Assembly (NCBI RefSeq): GCF_022836475.1
Contig: NZ_BQXH01000003.1
Span: forward strand, 89,987 to 153,986
Length of the DNA: 64,000 nt
Reading direction: 5' to 3'
From: Ligilactobacillus pabuli
Lineage (GTDB): Bacteria; Bacillota; Bacilli; Lactobacillales; Lactobacillaceae
Position numbers and translations under genes: made by a program. Below, one piece after another: positions 9,126 through 18,710 of the stretch; the stretch's first letter is position 1, and every line of letters starts with the position of its first letter. The notes beneath the pieces were generated by a model. The model searched no databases and was not told the DNA's origin. It saw only the letters and a program-made list of their open reading frames with translations.

Positions 9126-10454
9126 ATGGCACTGCAACAGGATTTTAGTCAACAACAAAATCAAATCCAAAAGCTTGCGATGACACAAAGCATGCAGCAA
9201 TCGATCCGAATGCTGAAGTTTAGTGCCGATGAGTTGCAAAGCTTCTTAAAACAACAGGAATTAGAAAATCCGTTTATCGTCGTTAATCCGCGGCGACAGG
9301 GGAGCAGTGCGAATGTTATTAGCACAACTAGTGCTGCAAGTAGTGAAACTGATTGGACTGAATATACTACCAGCAGAAAACAACGGTCACTAGATGACTA
9401 CCTGCTAGATCAGGTTCATTTGACCATGAGAAAAACGCCATTGCGTGGCTGGGTTATTTTTTTAATTGAACATTTGGATTCAAACGGATACTTAGATCTG
9501 GATCTTGAGCAACTGTTAACTAGTGATTTGCTGGATAAAATCACCTTGATCGATGCTTTGACCTTACTACAGGAATTAGATCCACCTGGTGTGGGGGCAA
9601 GGAACTTGCAAGAGTGTTTACTGTTGCAGATCCAACATGATCGTTTTGCGCCGCTTGGTGCTGAAGAAGTGATCAGCAGCGACTTTGAAACGTTTGTTGA
9701 CCGGAAATGGCAGCCATTGGCTAAAAAGTATGATTTAACGCTAGGCCAGCTGCAAGAGATCTTAGACTATATTCAAACTCTGTCACCAGCACCAGGTGCT
9801 GAGTATAGTCAAGATGAAGTGGGATACATTCGACCAGATTTAATTTTAGAAGTGGGACCAAATGATGAGTTAACTTTGAAAATGACGAAACAGACGCACC
9901 CGAAAGTTGTTTTTCGTGATAATTATTTTCAAGAAATGTTGCAAAGTGATGATCCGCAAGTCAAAAAGTATGCGGAAAGTAAGAAAAAAGATTATGCAGA
10001 GATCTACCGGGACATTGAACAGCGGGGAACGACTTTACTGCGGGTCGGCAATGAGATCATTAAGTATCAACGAGCATTTTTGTTAGATCCTAGCCAATCT
10101 TTAACACCGTTGTTATTACGTGATGTGGCTAACCACCTCCACTTGCATGAATCGACTATTAGTCGAGCAGTAAATGGTAAGTACTTGCAAACTAAAAATG
10201 GAGTTTATGAATTAAAATCATTCTTTTCACAGGCAGTTAATTATAGTCAAACTGGAGAAAAATTAACGGCGCAAGATGTGAAGGACCGGATCAAGGCCGA
10301 AATTATGGCCGAAAATCCTGCTAAGCCGTTATCTGATCAAAAAATCAGTGATTTATTAGCTAAAGAGGGACTAAAATTGTCCCGCAGAACGGTAGCAAAG
10401 TACCGTGAACAACTCGGAATCAGCGGCTCAAGCCGGAGAAAGAAATATTCGTGA
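9126..10454 (+). CDS. rpoN: RNA polymerase sigma-54 factor
   Basis: Alternative sigma factor that needs an AAA+ activator and recognises -24/-12 promoters. Region I is glutamine-rich at the N-terminus (QQNQIQKLAMTQSMQQSIRML). The core-binding region and central HTH follow (LRDVANHLHLHESTISRAVNGK). The C-terminal RpoN box reads SRRTVAKYREQLGI. Length 442 aa is normal for lactobacilli. Known lactobacillar targets are mannose-type PTS operons controlled by ManR/LevR; neither an activator nor such a PTS is in this window. Confidence 0.96.
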   Translation: MALQQDFSQQQNQIQKLAMTQSMQQSIRMLKFSADELQSFLKQQELENPFIVVNPRRQGSSANVISTTSAASSETDWTEYTTSRKQRSLDDYLLDQVHLTMRKTPLRGWVIFLIEHLDSNGYLDLDLEQLLTSDLLDKITLIDALTLLQELDPPGVGARNLQECLLLQIQHDRFAPLGAEEVISSDFETFVDRKWQPLAKKYDLTLGQLQEILDYIQTLSPAPGAEYSQDEVGYIRPDLILEVGPNDELTLKMTKQTHPKVVFRDNYFQEMLQSDDPQVKKYAESKKKDYAEIYRDIEQRGTTLLRVGNEIIKYQRAFLLDPSQSLTPLLLRDVANHLHLHESTISRAVNGKYLQTKNGVYELKSFFSQAVNYSQTGEKLTAQDVKDRIKAEIMAENPAKPLSDQKISDLLAKEGLKLSRRTVAKYREQLGISGSSRRKKYS

Positions 10455-10612
10455 AAAAATAACGTTCTGGTATTTCATGGGTAGCTACAGCCTTTCATAA
10501 AAATAATTCGTATTTTCACAAATATCGGCTAATTAACCGTCAGTGTTGAGAAGAAAAGCTGAATTTTGATGAAACGCCTAGAAAATTACTTGAAAAAATT
10601 AGTTCACATGGC

Positions 10613-10641
10613 TTGCAATAAATGGTCATTGTTGTTATAAT
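10613..10641 (+). promoter_or_regulatory. promoter of the cggR-gap operon
   Basis: TTGCAA, 17-bp spacer, TATAAT, about 100 bp upstream of cggR. The rest of the 290-bp gap after rpoN (10455-10612) is AT-rich and shows no gene to me. Confidence 0.75.
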
Positions 10642-10709
10642 TTTCTTGTAAATAAGGAAACAGCCCAGTGAGTTTTCAGTGGAACTGTTGAACTTATTTA
10701 AATAGATTG

Positions 10710-10729
10710 TTGGACATTATCAGTCCCAA
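10710..10729 (+). promoter_or_regulatory. candidate CggR operator
   Basis: Read on the minus strand it contains GGGAC-N6-TGTCC, the arrangement of a CggR half-operator in Bacillus subtilis (GGGAC-N6-TGTC). It lies between the promoter and the cggR start. Only one clear copy is seen, where B. subtilis has two. Confidence 0.55.
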
Positions 10730-10744
10730 AGGGAGAGACAAGCA

Positions 10745-11773
10745 ATGCACCGAGAACTTGAGTGGATTCAAGCTGTCGTTCCCGATATGATCAATGTCTT
10801 AAGTCGGCGGTTTCTGGTTTTGAAGTCAATTGGAACTGATCGACCAGTAGGACGTAGAAGTTTAGCTGCTCAACTTAATTTAAGTGAGCGCGTTTTACGG
10901 ACTGAAACTGATTTTCTGAAAGAACAAGGCCTAATTTGCTCTAGCAAGGCGGGCATGAGTTTGACAGAGAACGGTGCATTGGTCGTTCGAAGTTTGACTG
11001 CTTTTATGAATCAAATGTTACCGTTACGAGCAACTGAGCAAAAGTTAAATGCCTTGTTTCAAGGTAAACGTTGCTTGGTAGTTCCTGGAGATAGTGATTT
11101 AAGCGAAAATGTTGTCAGTTTGATGGGACAGGCTGTGAATGATATTTTACAGGCACTGCTTCCGTTGGGTGAAAATATTATCGCTGTAATGGGTGGAACA
11201 ACCATGGCCACCGTGGCCCACTCCTTAGATGATTCACTATCAGAACAACGCGACTTGATGTTCGTACCTGCCCGTGGCGGGATCGGAGAAAGAGTCGATG
11301 TCCAGGCCAATAACGTTTGTGCACAGATGGCTGAACAAACAGCCGGACAGCACCGGGCGTTATATGTTCCTGAACATGTCAGCGAGAAAACTTATGAGCC
11401 GTTATTACGTGAACCTGCAGTGCAGGAAGTGATCGCAATGATCAAACGAAGTAATGCGGTGATCCATAGCGTTGGTGAAGCAATTCCGATGGCGGAGAGA
11501 CGTTCGATGCCTCAAAGTGAAATTGACTTCTTGAAAAGCAACGGCGCTGTCGGGGAAGCCTTTGGTTATTTCTTCAATAAAGAAGGACAGATCATTAAGA
11601 AGCTTTCACGGATTGGATTGCAACTCAAGGATCTCGTGTCGGTGAAGTGTGTTGTTGCCGTGGCCGGTGGTGCTTCAAAAGGTCATGCGTTGGCAGCATA
11701 TATGAAACTCGCTCCAAGTCAGACGTTTTTAATTACTGACGAAGGGGCTGCAAATGTGATTTTAAAAGGGTAG
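10745..11773 (+). CDS. cggR: central glycolytic genes regulator CggR
   Basis: SorC-family transcriptional repressor of the lower glycolysis genes that responds to fructose-1,6-bisphosphate. An N-terminal winged HTH (PVGRRSLAAQLNLSERVLRTETDFLKEQGLI) precedes the sugar-isomerase-like effector domain with VMGGTTMATVA and VAVAGGASKGHALAAYM. Length 342 aa is typical. It is the first gene of the operon and lies 61 bp upstream of gap, with a candidate operator in its own leader, which fits autoregulation. Confidence 0.94.
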   Translation: MHRELEWIQAVVPDMINVLSRRFLVLKSIGTDRPVGRRSLAAQLNLSERVLRTETDFLKEQGLICSSKAGMSLTENGALVVRSLTAFMNQMLPLRATEQKLNALFQGKRCLVVPGDSDLSENVVSLMGQAVNDILQALLPLGENIIAVMGGTTMATVAHSLDDSLSEQRDLMFVPARGGIGERVDVQANNVCAQMAEQTAGQHRALYVPEHVSEKTYEPLLREPAVQEVIAMIKRSNAVIHSVGEAIPMAERRSMPQSEIDFLKSNGAVGEAFGYFFNKEGQIIKKLSRIGLQLKDLVSVKCVVAVAGGASKGHALAAYMKLAPSQTFLITDEGAANVILKG

Positions 11774-11834
11774 TGTTTAGCGGCATTATCTTTTAAAATA
11801 AATTTTTTATTTCCTAAAGGAGGAAAATATTAGT

Positions 11835-12848
11835 ATGACTACTAAAGTAGGTATTAATGGCTTTGGCCGTATCGGCCGTTTGGCATTCCGTCGTATTGCA
11901 GAAACATCAAAGGATTTGGAAGTTGTTGCGATTAATGATTTAACATCTCCAGCAATGCTCGCACATTTGTTGAAGTATGATACAGCGCATGGTCAATTTG
12001 CTGGCGAAGTTTCAGCAACAGACAATGCTCTTGTTGTTGACGGCAAGACAATCCCTGTATATGCAGAAGCTGATGCACGCAATATTCCTTGGGTTAAGAA
12101 TGACGGCGTAGATTTGGTACTTGAATCAACAGGTTTCTACACATCTACAGAAAAAGCAACTGCTCATTTGGACGCAGGTGCAAAACGTGTTCTTGTTTCA
12201 GCTCCAGCTGGCGACATGAAGACAATCGTTTACGGTGTTAACGATGACACAATGACAGCCGACGACAAGATCGTTTCAGCTGCTTCATGTACAACAAACT
12301 GCTTGGCACCTCTTGCAAAGGCTGTTAACGATGCATTTGGTATCAAAGCAGGTACAATGACAACTGTTCATGCTTACACAGCTACACAGAAGTTACAAGA
12401 TGGTCCTGACAAGAAGGGTAACGTTCGTGCTGCACGTGCCGCTGCCGCTAACACAATTCCTCATTCAACTGGTGCCGCTAAAGCTCTTGGCTTGGTAGTT
12501 CCTGAATTGAACGGTAAATTGGATGGCCATGCACAACGTGTGCCAGTTATCACAGGTTCATTGACAGAATTAGTTACAACTTTGGACAAAGAAGTTACAG
12601 CTGACGAAGTTAATGCTGCTGTTAAGAAAGTTACTGATGGTAACGAATCATTTGGTTACAATGCTGACAGCATCGTATCTTCAGATATCATCGGAACAAC
12701 ATTTGGTTCAGTATTCGACCCTACACAAACACAAGTTGTTGGTGAAGGCGAAGGACAAGTTGTTAAGACTGTTGCTTGGTATGACAACGAATCTGGTTTT
12801 ACTGCACAAATGATCCGTACACTTGAAAAATTTGCTAGCATGCTTTAA
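11835..12848 (+). CDS. gap: glyceraldehyde-3-phosphate dehydrogenase, type I
   Basis: NAD-dependent glycolytic GAPDH. The Rossmann motif is [14 protein letters not shown] and the active-site block [15 protein letters not shown] has the catalytic Cys near residue 155. ATVHAYT-type and NIIPSSTG-type blocks are present as [10 protein letters not shown] and [12 protein letters not shown]. Codon use is strongly biased towards the optimal set, as expected for an abundant enzyme. AAGGAGG precedes ATG. A terminator-like hairpin follows, so pgk may be partly uncoupled. Confidence 0.98.
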   Translation: MTTKVGINGFGRIGRLAFRRIAETSKDLEVVAINDLTSPAMLAHLLKYDTAHGQFAGEVSATDNALVVDGKTIPVYAEADARNIPWVKNDGVDLVLESTGFYTSTEKATAHLDAGAKRVLVSAPAGDMKTIVYGVNDDTMTADDKIVSAASCTTNCLAPLAKAVNDAFGIKAGTMTTVHAYTATQKLQDGPDKKGNVRAARAAAANTIPHSTGAAKALGLVVPELNGKLDGHAQRVPVITGSLTELVTTLDKEVTADEVNAAVKKVTDGNESFGYNADSIVSSDIIGTTFGSVFDPTQTQVVGEGEGQVVKTVAWYDNESGFTAQMIRTLEKFASML

Positions 12849-12893
12849 TATTCGCCTTTAAGCGAATATGACGCCTGCATGGCGCTAATTAAG

Positions 12894-12927
12894 GCGGGGG
12901 GAGGCAAAACTTCCTCCGCTTTTTCTT
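12894..12927 (+). terminator. terminator-like hairpin between gap and pgk
   Basis: GCGG(G)GGGAGG stem pairing with CTTCCTCCGC, then TTTTTCTTT. It may limit readthrough and give gap a higher transcript level than the genes after it. Confidence 0.6.
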
Positions 12928-13001
12928 TGAAATAAGTTTAAAGTTTGCTAGCGCAGCTTGGACTCGTTGACAAACTTGGATAAATCAATGGAGGATTTTC
13001 A

Positions 13002-14195
13002 ATGGCTAAATTAACAGTTTCAGATCTTAAAGATCTTAAAGGAAAAAAAGTCTTGATCCGTGTTGACTTTAATGTTCCTTTGAAAGACGGCAAAATCGGT
13101 GATGATAACCGGATGGTAGCTGCATTACCAACAATCAAGTATATTACTGAAAATGGTGGTAAAGCCATCTTGTTCTCACATCTTGGCCGTGTGAAGAAGG
13201 AAGAAGACAAGAAAGAATTAACTCTACGTCCAGTAGCACAGCATTTAGCTGAATTACTCGACAAACCAGTCACATTCGTTCCTGTAACACGTGGACCTCA
13301 ATTGGAAGAAGCTATTGGTAAATTGGCTGACGGCGACGTGCTGTTAGTTGAAAATACTCGTTTCGAAGATTTGGATGGCAAAAAAGAATCAGGTAACGAT
13401 CCTGAACTTGGCAAGTACTGGGCTTCTCTTGGCGACGTTTACGTCAACGATGCTTTTGGTACAGCTCACCGTTCACACGCTTCTAACGTTGGTATTGCAA
13501 GCAACATGGACCAAGCTGCTGCCGGCTTCTTATTAGAAAAAGAAATCAAGTTCTTAGGTAATGCTGTGGATAACCCTAAGCACCCATTTGTTGCTATTCT
13601 TGGTGGTGCTAAGGTTTCTGACAAGATCGGTGTGATCGATCACTTATTGTCAAAAGCTGACAAAGTTATTATCGGTGGTGGGATGACTTACACATTCTAC
13701 GCTGCTAAAGGCTTGAAGATCGGTAACTCTTTAGTTGAAGAAGACAAGATTGATTTGGCTAAAAAGATTATCGACAAAGCTGGCGACAAGTTAGTCTTGC
13801 CAGTTGATAACATTGTTGCCCCAGAATTTAACAACGATGCACCTAGCGAAGTTGTTGAAGGCGACATTCCTGATGGCCAAATGGCATTGGATATCGGTCC
13901 TAAATCAATTGAATTGTTCAAGGATACTTTAAAAGATGCTAAGACAGTTGTTTGGAATGGACCAATGGGTGTCTTTGAAATGAGCAACTTTGCTAAAGGA
14001 ACACTTGAAGTTGGTGAATTCTTAGGTACTTTGACTGATGCTTCAACAATCGTCGGTGGTGGTGATTCAACAGCCGCTGTTAAGGAACTTGGCGTTAGTG
14101 ATCAACTGACACATATTTCTACCGGTGGTGGAGCTTCATTGGAATACCTTGAAGGTAAAGAATTACCAGGTATTGCAGCCGTTTCAGATAAATAG
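13002..14195 (+). CDS. pgk: phosphoglycerate kinase
   Basis: Makes ATP from 1,3-bisphosphoglycerate. The N-terminal signature [11 protein letters not shown], the SHLGR block, the LVENTRFED block and the C-terminal nucleotide-binding GGGDSTAAV and [18 protein letters not shown] are all present. Length 397 aa is standard and codon use is highly biased. It follows gap after 153 bp and precedes tpiA after 83 bp with the same orientation, in the lower-glycolysis operon. Confidence 0.98.
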   Translation: MAKLTVSDLKDLKGKKVLIRVDFNVPLKDGKIGDDNRMVAALPTIKYITENGGKAILFSHLGRVKKEEDKKELTLRPVAQHLAELLDKPVTFVPVTRGPQLEEAIGKLADGDVLLVENTRFEDLDGKKESGNDPELGKYWASLGDVYVNDAFGTAHRSHASNVGIASNMDQAAAGFLLEKEIKFLGNAVDNPKHPFVAILGGAKVSDKIGVIDHLLSKADKVIIGGGMTYTFYAAKGLKIGNSLVEEDKIDLAKKIIDKAGDKLVLPVDNIVAPEFNNDAPSEVVEGDIPDGQMALDIGPKSIELFKDTLKDAKTVVWNGPMGVFEMSNFAKGTLEVGEFLGTLTDASTIVGGGDSTAAVKELGVSDQLTHISTGGGASLEYLEGKELPGIAAVSDK

Positions 14196-14278
14196 TCATT
14201 TAGAAAATAAAAAATTTATGATAGTTGCGAGTTGTTAGTACGGCCCGCAATTATTTTTTTAAAAGGAGAAGATATTTA

Positions 14279-15034
14279 ATGCGTACACCAATTATTGCAG
14301 GTAACTGGAAATTAAACATGAACCCAGAACAAACTGCTGAATTTGTTAAAGCTGTTAAAGATCAATTACCAACAGACGGAAGTGTAGAAGCCGTAATCGG
14401 TGCTCCTGCCGTTGACTTGCCAGCCTTGCTCGAAAACCGTGCCGGCTCAAGTTTGAAAGTTGCCGCTGAAAACTGCTACTTCGAAGATGAAGGTGCCTTT
14501 ACTGGTGAAACTTCACCAAAAGTTTTAGCTGAAATGGGCGTTGACTACGTAATTATTGGTCACTCAGAACGTCGCGAATACTTCCATGAAACAGACGAAG
14601 ACATCAACAAAAAAGCACATGCCATCTTTAAGAATGGTTTAACACCAATTATTTGCTGTGGTGAAACTCTTGAAACACGTGAAGCCGGCAAATACCAGGA
14701 ATGGGTTGAAGGACAAGTCACAGCTGCTTTGAAAGATTTGACAGCTGACCAAGTTGCTTCACTTGTAATTGCTTACGAACCAATCTGGGCCATCGGAACT
14801 GGTAAAACAGCTTCTTCTGACCAAGCTGAAGAAGTTTGTGGAATTGTTCGCCAAACAGTTGCTAAATTGTATGACCAAACAGTTGCTGACAAAGTTCGGA
14901 TCCAATACGGCGGTTCAGTTAAACCAGCTAACGTTGCAGAATTAATGGGCAAAGAAAATATCGACGGCGGCTTAGTCGGTGGTGCTTCATTAGTTCCAGA
15001 ATCATACGTACAATTGGTTAACTTCAACAAATAA
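14279..15034 (+). CDS. tpiA: triosephosphate isomerase
   Basis: Interconverts DHAP and GAP. Catalytic residues are seen as Lys11 in GNWKLN, His in VIIGHSERR (about 95) and Glu in [11 protein letters not shown] (about 168). The phosphate loop is YGGSVKPAN and GGLVGGASL. Start ATG 14279 follows AAAAGGAGAA; upstream extension of the frame is not supported. Product 251 aa. The next gene is secG; the enolase gene often found here is missing. Confidence 0.97.
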   Translation: MRTPIIAGNWKLNMNPEQTAEFVKAVKDQLPTDGSVEAVIGAPAVDLPALLENRAGSSLKVAAENCYFEDEGAFTGETSPKVLAEMGVDYVIIGHSERREYFHETDEDINKKAHAIFKNGLTPIICCGETLETREAGKYQEWVEGQVTAALKDLTADQVASLVIAYEPIWAIGTGKTASSDQAEEVCGIVRQTVAKLYDQTVADKVRIQYGGSVKPANVAELMGKENIDGGLVGGASLVPESYVQLVNFNK

Positions 15035-15050
15035 TTAGTTGTCCAAACTA

Positions 15051-15086
15051 AGCAGCTTTCTCTTTAAAAGGGAAAGTTGCTTTTTT
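15051..15086 (+). terminator. terminator of the glycolytic operon
   Basis: AGCAGCTTTC / GGAAAGTTGCT stem with loop TCTTTAAAAG, then TTTTTT. It directly abuts the secG promoter. Confidence 0.82.
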
Positions 15087-15113
15087 GCGTTGTGGTCAAA
15101 AAATTAGTATAAT
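15085..15113 (+). promoter_or_regulatory. promoter of secG
   Basis: TTGCGT, 17-bp spacer, TATAAT. The -35 box overlaps the T run of the tpiA terminator. It leaves a leader of about 120 nt. Confidence 0.7.
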
Positions 15114-15238
15114 AGAACTACTATTAAATTCAGACAGAGAAACTAGCTGAATCAAGCCGAGTCTTATTGTGTTATCAGGTATTTTGTGCTAAATTAGAAT
15201 AGATGTAGGTTACCTAGATAGGTAAGGAGGAAACTTGT

Positions 15239-15475
15239 TTGTACAATACATTATTGACCCTATTGCTGATCGACTCAGTGTTAATTATCATTGCTGTTTT
15301 GATGCAACCAGCAAAGAACGATAATGCCGCGTCCGCGTTGTCAGGTGGAGCAGCTGACCTATTTAGTAAACAAAAGCCACGCGGTTTTGAAGCTTTTATG
15401 CAGAAGATCACAGCTGTTTTAGGCGTTTTATTTTTCGTTTTGGCGCTGGCTTTGGTATATATTTCTTCACATTAA
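15239..15475 (+). CDS. secG: preprotein translocase subunit SecG
   Basis: Small partner of SecYE in the membrane translocase. There are two predicted membrane helices (residues about 3-21 and 53-75) around the conserved NDNAASALSGGAADLF loop. 78 aa is the usual size. The start is TTG at 15239, 8 nt after AAGGAGG; no ATG is in frame nearby. A small TTACCT/AGGTAA hairpin sits directly against the ribosome site. Downstream rnr and smpB complete the familiar secG-rnr-smpB order. Confidence 0.95.
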   Translation: MYNTLLTLLLIDSVLIIIAVLMQPAKNDNAASALSGGAADLFSKQKPRGFEAFMQKITAVLGVLFFVLALALVYISSH

Positions 15476-15488
15476 CTTTGAAGTAAAA

Positions 15489-15520
15489 CCTCCTGCACAG
15501 TTCAAACAGGAGGATTTTTT
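15489..15520 (+). terminator. terminator of secG
   Basis: Perfect CCTCCTG / CAGGAGG stem with an 11-nt loop and a T run. Confidence 0.8.
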
Positions 15521-15547
15521 GTTTGTTAAAGTCAAAATTGGTATGAT
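15519..15547 (+). promoter_or_regulatory. promoter of rnr
   Basis: TTGTTT, 17-bp spacer, TATGAT. The -10 ends 12 bp before the rnr ATG, so the transcript would begin very close to the start codon. Confidence 0.55.
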
Positions 15548-15559
15548 ACGGGGATTTAG

Positions 15560-17974
15560 ATGAATAAAGAAAATATAATTGAAAAATTAACCGGCTTTTT
15601 TGAAGCAGAACCAACCCAGAAATTTTCTGTCGAACAAATGGTTCAAAAGCTCGGTATGGAAGGTGCTGGACAGTTTAAGTTCGTAGTCCAGGCCTTGACT
15701 CAACTCGAACATGACAAAAAGGTCTTGTTAGACGATGAGGGTCGCTTCTCATGGAATGTCGCAGCAGACACCGCAGCCTTAACGGGGATCTTCCACGCTA
15801 ATGACCGCGGCTATGGTTTTGTGACGGTTGATCCAGAACAACCAGATTATTTTATTAATCCAACCGCAACGATGTCCGCTTTAAACGGCGATGAGGTTCG
15901 GATCGAAGAAACAGGCGCTGGAGATCCAAAGATCAACAAACGTCCAGAAGGTAAAATTGTTGAAATTATTGCACATTCACTGACACAGGTCGTGGGTGAA
16001 TTTCAGGATGCCGCTGATGAAAACTTGCCAGCTGGGATCTTGGGCTTAGTACATTTGAAAGATAAGAAATTATCGAATTTCAAGTTTTTACTAGAAGATA
16101 AAGGCTTACATCCGGTTGCCGGAGAAGTCATTTTGGCAGATATTTCTGCTTATCCTAGTGCGGCTTTACCTGGCTTATTAAAGGGTGTTGCCGTGAAAGT
16201 CTTGGGAAATGTTAATGATCCGGGAATGGATATCTTGCAGGTCGTTTATGAACATGAGATTCCTCATGAATTTCCAGATGATGTCATGGAGCAGGCTGAA
16301 AAAACTCCTGATCATGTGACTGAGCCTGAACGTGAGGGTCGGGTCGATTTGACTGACCAAAAATTAGTGACGATCGATAGCATCGAATCTAAAGATTTGG
16401 ACGACGCTGTTAACGTGTGGAAACTGCCAAACGGTAACTTCCACTTAGGTGTTCATATTGCTGACGTGTCCCATTATGTTCAGCCTGGTACACCGCTTGA
16501 CCGTGAAGCCTACGAACGGGGAACTTCCGTTTATTTGACTGACCGCGTGATCCCAATGTTGCCAGCTAAGCTGTCAAACGGGATCTGTTCTTTGAACCCA
16601 CACGTTGAACGGTGTGCGATGACGTGTGAAATGGAAATTGATGCTGCTGGTAAAATCGTGAACCACAAGATTTTCCCAAGTTTGATCAAGTCAACTGAAC
16701 GAATGACTTATATCGCCATCAATAAGATCGTCGAATCACATGATGAAAAAACGATGGAACAGTATCAAGAACTTGTTCCAATGTTCCAGGACATGGCCGA
16801 ATTGCACAAAATTTTGTTGAAGATGCGGAAGCGTCGTGGTGCCATTGAATTTGATGATACCGAAGCCAAAATTATTGTGGATGAACAAGGTCACCCAACT
16901 GATATTCAGTTGAGAGAACGTGGGACCAGTGAACGCATGGTGGAATCATTTATGTTAGCGGCTAACGAAACCGTTGCTGCACACTTCCATGCATTGAAAG
17001 TTCCGTTCGTATACCGGATCCATGAAACTCCTAAACCTGAAAAGATCGAAAACTTGTTTGAGATCTTAGGGACTTTAGGCATTGAAGTGGCTGGTAAGAA
17101 GACCGATGTTAATCCGAAGATGATGCAGAGTATTTTGAAGAAAGTTGCTGGCAAGCCGGAAGAAGCCATGGTTTCAACGATGGTCTTGCGCTCAATGCAA
17201 CAGGCGAAGTATTCACCACAGCCTTTAGGACATTTTGGGATCGCTGCGGATGACTATACGCACTTTACTTCACCGATCCGTCGTTATCCGGATCTGATGG
17301 TGCATCGCTTGATCCATTTATACCTAGAACAAGGTTTAGGTCAAGAACAACAAGACAAGTATGCTGATCAGTTAGATTCATTAACAACTCATACTTCAGA
17401 AGCTGAACGTCGGGGAATTTCTGCTGAACGTGATACAGACGCCATGAAGAAGGCAGAATTTATGTCTGACCATGTTGGCGAAGAATTTGATGCGGTGGTT
17501 AGTTCAGTCACTAAATTTGGGATGTTCATTGCTTTACCAAATACAGTTGAAGGTTTGATCCACATTAGTCAGATCCAAGACGATTATTACGAATATTTGG
17601 AAAAACAAATGGCTCTAGTTGGACGACGGACCAAACAGACATACCGAATCGGTCAGCCAGTCAAGGTCAAGCTAATTAATGTCAACGTTGAACAAAAAGA
17701 AGTTGACTTTACTTTAGCTGAGCCAGGTCAAGCACCTAAGTCTGATTTGTTAGACGGGGTAGAATTACCTGATCGTCGACCAAAGCGGAATAATGACCAT
17801 CGCGGCCACCGCAACAATTTCCATCGTCAGGGCGGTTCAAATCACAAACGTCCGAATGGCAATAATAACCGAAATCGTCGTAGCAATAATGGCGGACATT
17901 CAAGTCGGCCACAACGTCAAGGCGGTTCACGGTCGAACTACAAGAGTAATCAGTCATCTAATCGCAATCGATAA
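15560..17974 (+). CDS. rnr: ribonuclease R
   Basis: 3'-5' exoribonuclease that degrades structured RNA and works with tmRNA-SmpB in rescue of stalled ribosomes. Domains in order: N-terminal HTH, two cold-shock domains (about 70-230), the catalytic RNB domain with DSIESKDLDDAV carrying the metal-binding aspartates, then S1 (about 635-720, EFDAVVSSVTKFGMFIALPN) and a basic Asn/Arg/Gly-rich tail of about 70 residues. 804 aa is typical. smpB follows directly, which fits its role. Confidence 0.97.
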   Translation: MNKENIIEKLTGFFEAEPTQKFSVEQMVQKLGMEGAGQFKFVVQALTQLEHDKKVLLDDEGRFSWNVAADTAALTGIFHANDRGYGFVTVDPEQPDYFINPTATMSALNGDEVRIEETGAGDPKINKRPEGKIVEIIAHSLTQVVGEFQDAADENLPAGILGLVHLKDKKLSNFKFLLEDKGLHPVAGEVILADISAYPSAALPGLLKGVAVKVLGNVNDPGMDILQVVYEHEIPHEFPDDVMEQAEKTPDHVTEPEREGRVDLTDQKLVTIDSIESKDLDDAVNVWKLPNGNFHLGVHIADVSHYVQPGTPLDREAYERGTSVYLTDRVIPMLPAKLSNGICSLNPHVERCAMTCEMEIDAAGKIVNHKIFPSLIKSTERMTYIAINKIVESHDEKTMEQYQELVPMFQDMAELHKILLKMRKRRGAIEFDDTEAKIIVDEQGHPTDIQLRERGTSERMVESFMLAANETVAAHFHALKVPFVYRIHETPKPEKIENLFEILGTLGIEVAGKKTDVNPKMMQSILKKVAGKPEEAMVSTMVLRSMQQAKYSPQPLGHFGIAADDYTHFTSPIRRYPDLMVHRLIHLYLEQGLGQEQQDKYADQLDSLTTHTSEAERRGISAERDTDAMKKAEFMSDHVGEEFDAVVSSVTKFGMFIALPNTVEGLIHISQIQDDYYEYLEKQMALVGRRTKQTYRIGQPVKVKLINVNVEQKEVDFTLAEPGQAPKSDLLDGVELPDRRPKRNNDHRGHRNNFHRQGGSNHKRPNGNNNRNRRSNNGGHSSRPQRQGGSRSNYKSNQSSNRNR

Positions 17975-18068
17975 TAGATGAGCTCTACATTAAATTTGCG
18001 AAGTGGTCATTAACAGGTAAAAAACTACTAGTTGATTTCTGCTTGGCATTCAGTGGAGGATGAGCGAA

Positions 18069-18533
18069 ATGGTTCAGAAAAAACAGCATTCACGTCCCTT
18101 GGCTCAAAACCGGAAGGCGAGTCATGATTACTATATTTTAAGCACGATCGAGGCAGGGGTTTCTTTAACCGGAACTGAGATCAAATCAGTTCGTGCTGCC
18201 CGGATCAATTTGAAAGATGGTTTTGCCCAAATCAGAAATGGTGAAGCATGGTTGATGAATGTCCATATTTCACCCTATGATCAGGGAAATCAGTTTAATC
18301 ATGATCCTTTGCGGAATCGAAAACTTCTTTTGCATAAAAAAGAAATTCTCAAACTTGAGCAGGAAACCTCTAAAAAAGGGATCACACTTGTACCACTCAA
18401 GGTTTACATTAAACATGGTTTTGCGAAAGTTTTAATTGGGGTTGCCCAAGGTAAACGTGATTACGATAAGCGTGAGTCGATCAAGCGTCGTGATCAAGAA
18501 CGTGAGATTCAACGGACACTCAAGAATTATTAA
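18069..18533 (+). CDS. smpB: SsrA-binding protein SmpB
   Basis: Binds tmRNA and is needed for trans-translation. The conserved RKASHDYYI near residue 16, the [16 protein letters not shown] block and the C-terminal basic tail ([18 protein letters not shown]) are present. The start at 18069 is preferred to ATG 18060 because GGAGG ends at 18059, leaving 9 nt. 154 aa. Its RNA partner ssrA lies 22 kb away at 40281. Confidence 0.96.
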   Translation: MVQKKQHSRPLAQNRKASHDYYILSTIEAGVSLTGTEIKSVRAARINLKDGFAQIRNGEAWLMNVHISPYDQGNQFNHDPLRNRKLLLHKKEILKLEQETSKKGITLVPLKVYIKHGFAKVLIGVAQGKRDYDKRESIKRRDQEREIQRTLKNY

Positions 18534-18591
18534 TTTCTAGTCAAAAACATGTTCAGTAAAGTTAACGTGGACATTAAAACACAAAAAAGCA

Positions 18592-18633
18592 GGCTTTAGT
18601 ATACTCCTAGAGGAGTGTACTAAAGCCTTTTTT
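18592..18633 (+). terminator. terminator of smpB
   Basis: 16-bp stem from GGCTTTAGTATACTCC to GGAGTGTACTAAAGCC (one G-T pair) with loop TAGA, followed by six T. Confidence 0.92.
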
Positions 18634-18654
18634 GGTGCAGCTTAGTTTTAAACG

Positions 18655-18692
18655 AGAAAAACAGAACCCTACCTGATCAGATAGAGTTCTGT
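18655..18692 (-). terminator. terminator of the LURP-one-like gene
   Basis: Stem ACAGAACCCTACCTGATCAG... pairing with its own second half (ATAGAGTTCTGT). On the minus strand it ends in TTTTTCTC. Confidence 0.75.
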
Positions 18693-18710
18693 TTGATTGG
18701 TACGGTAATG

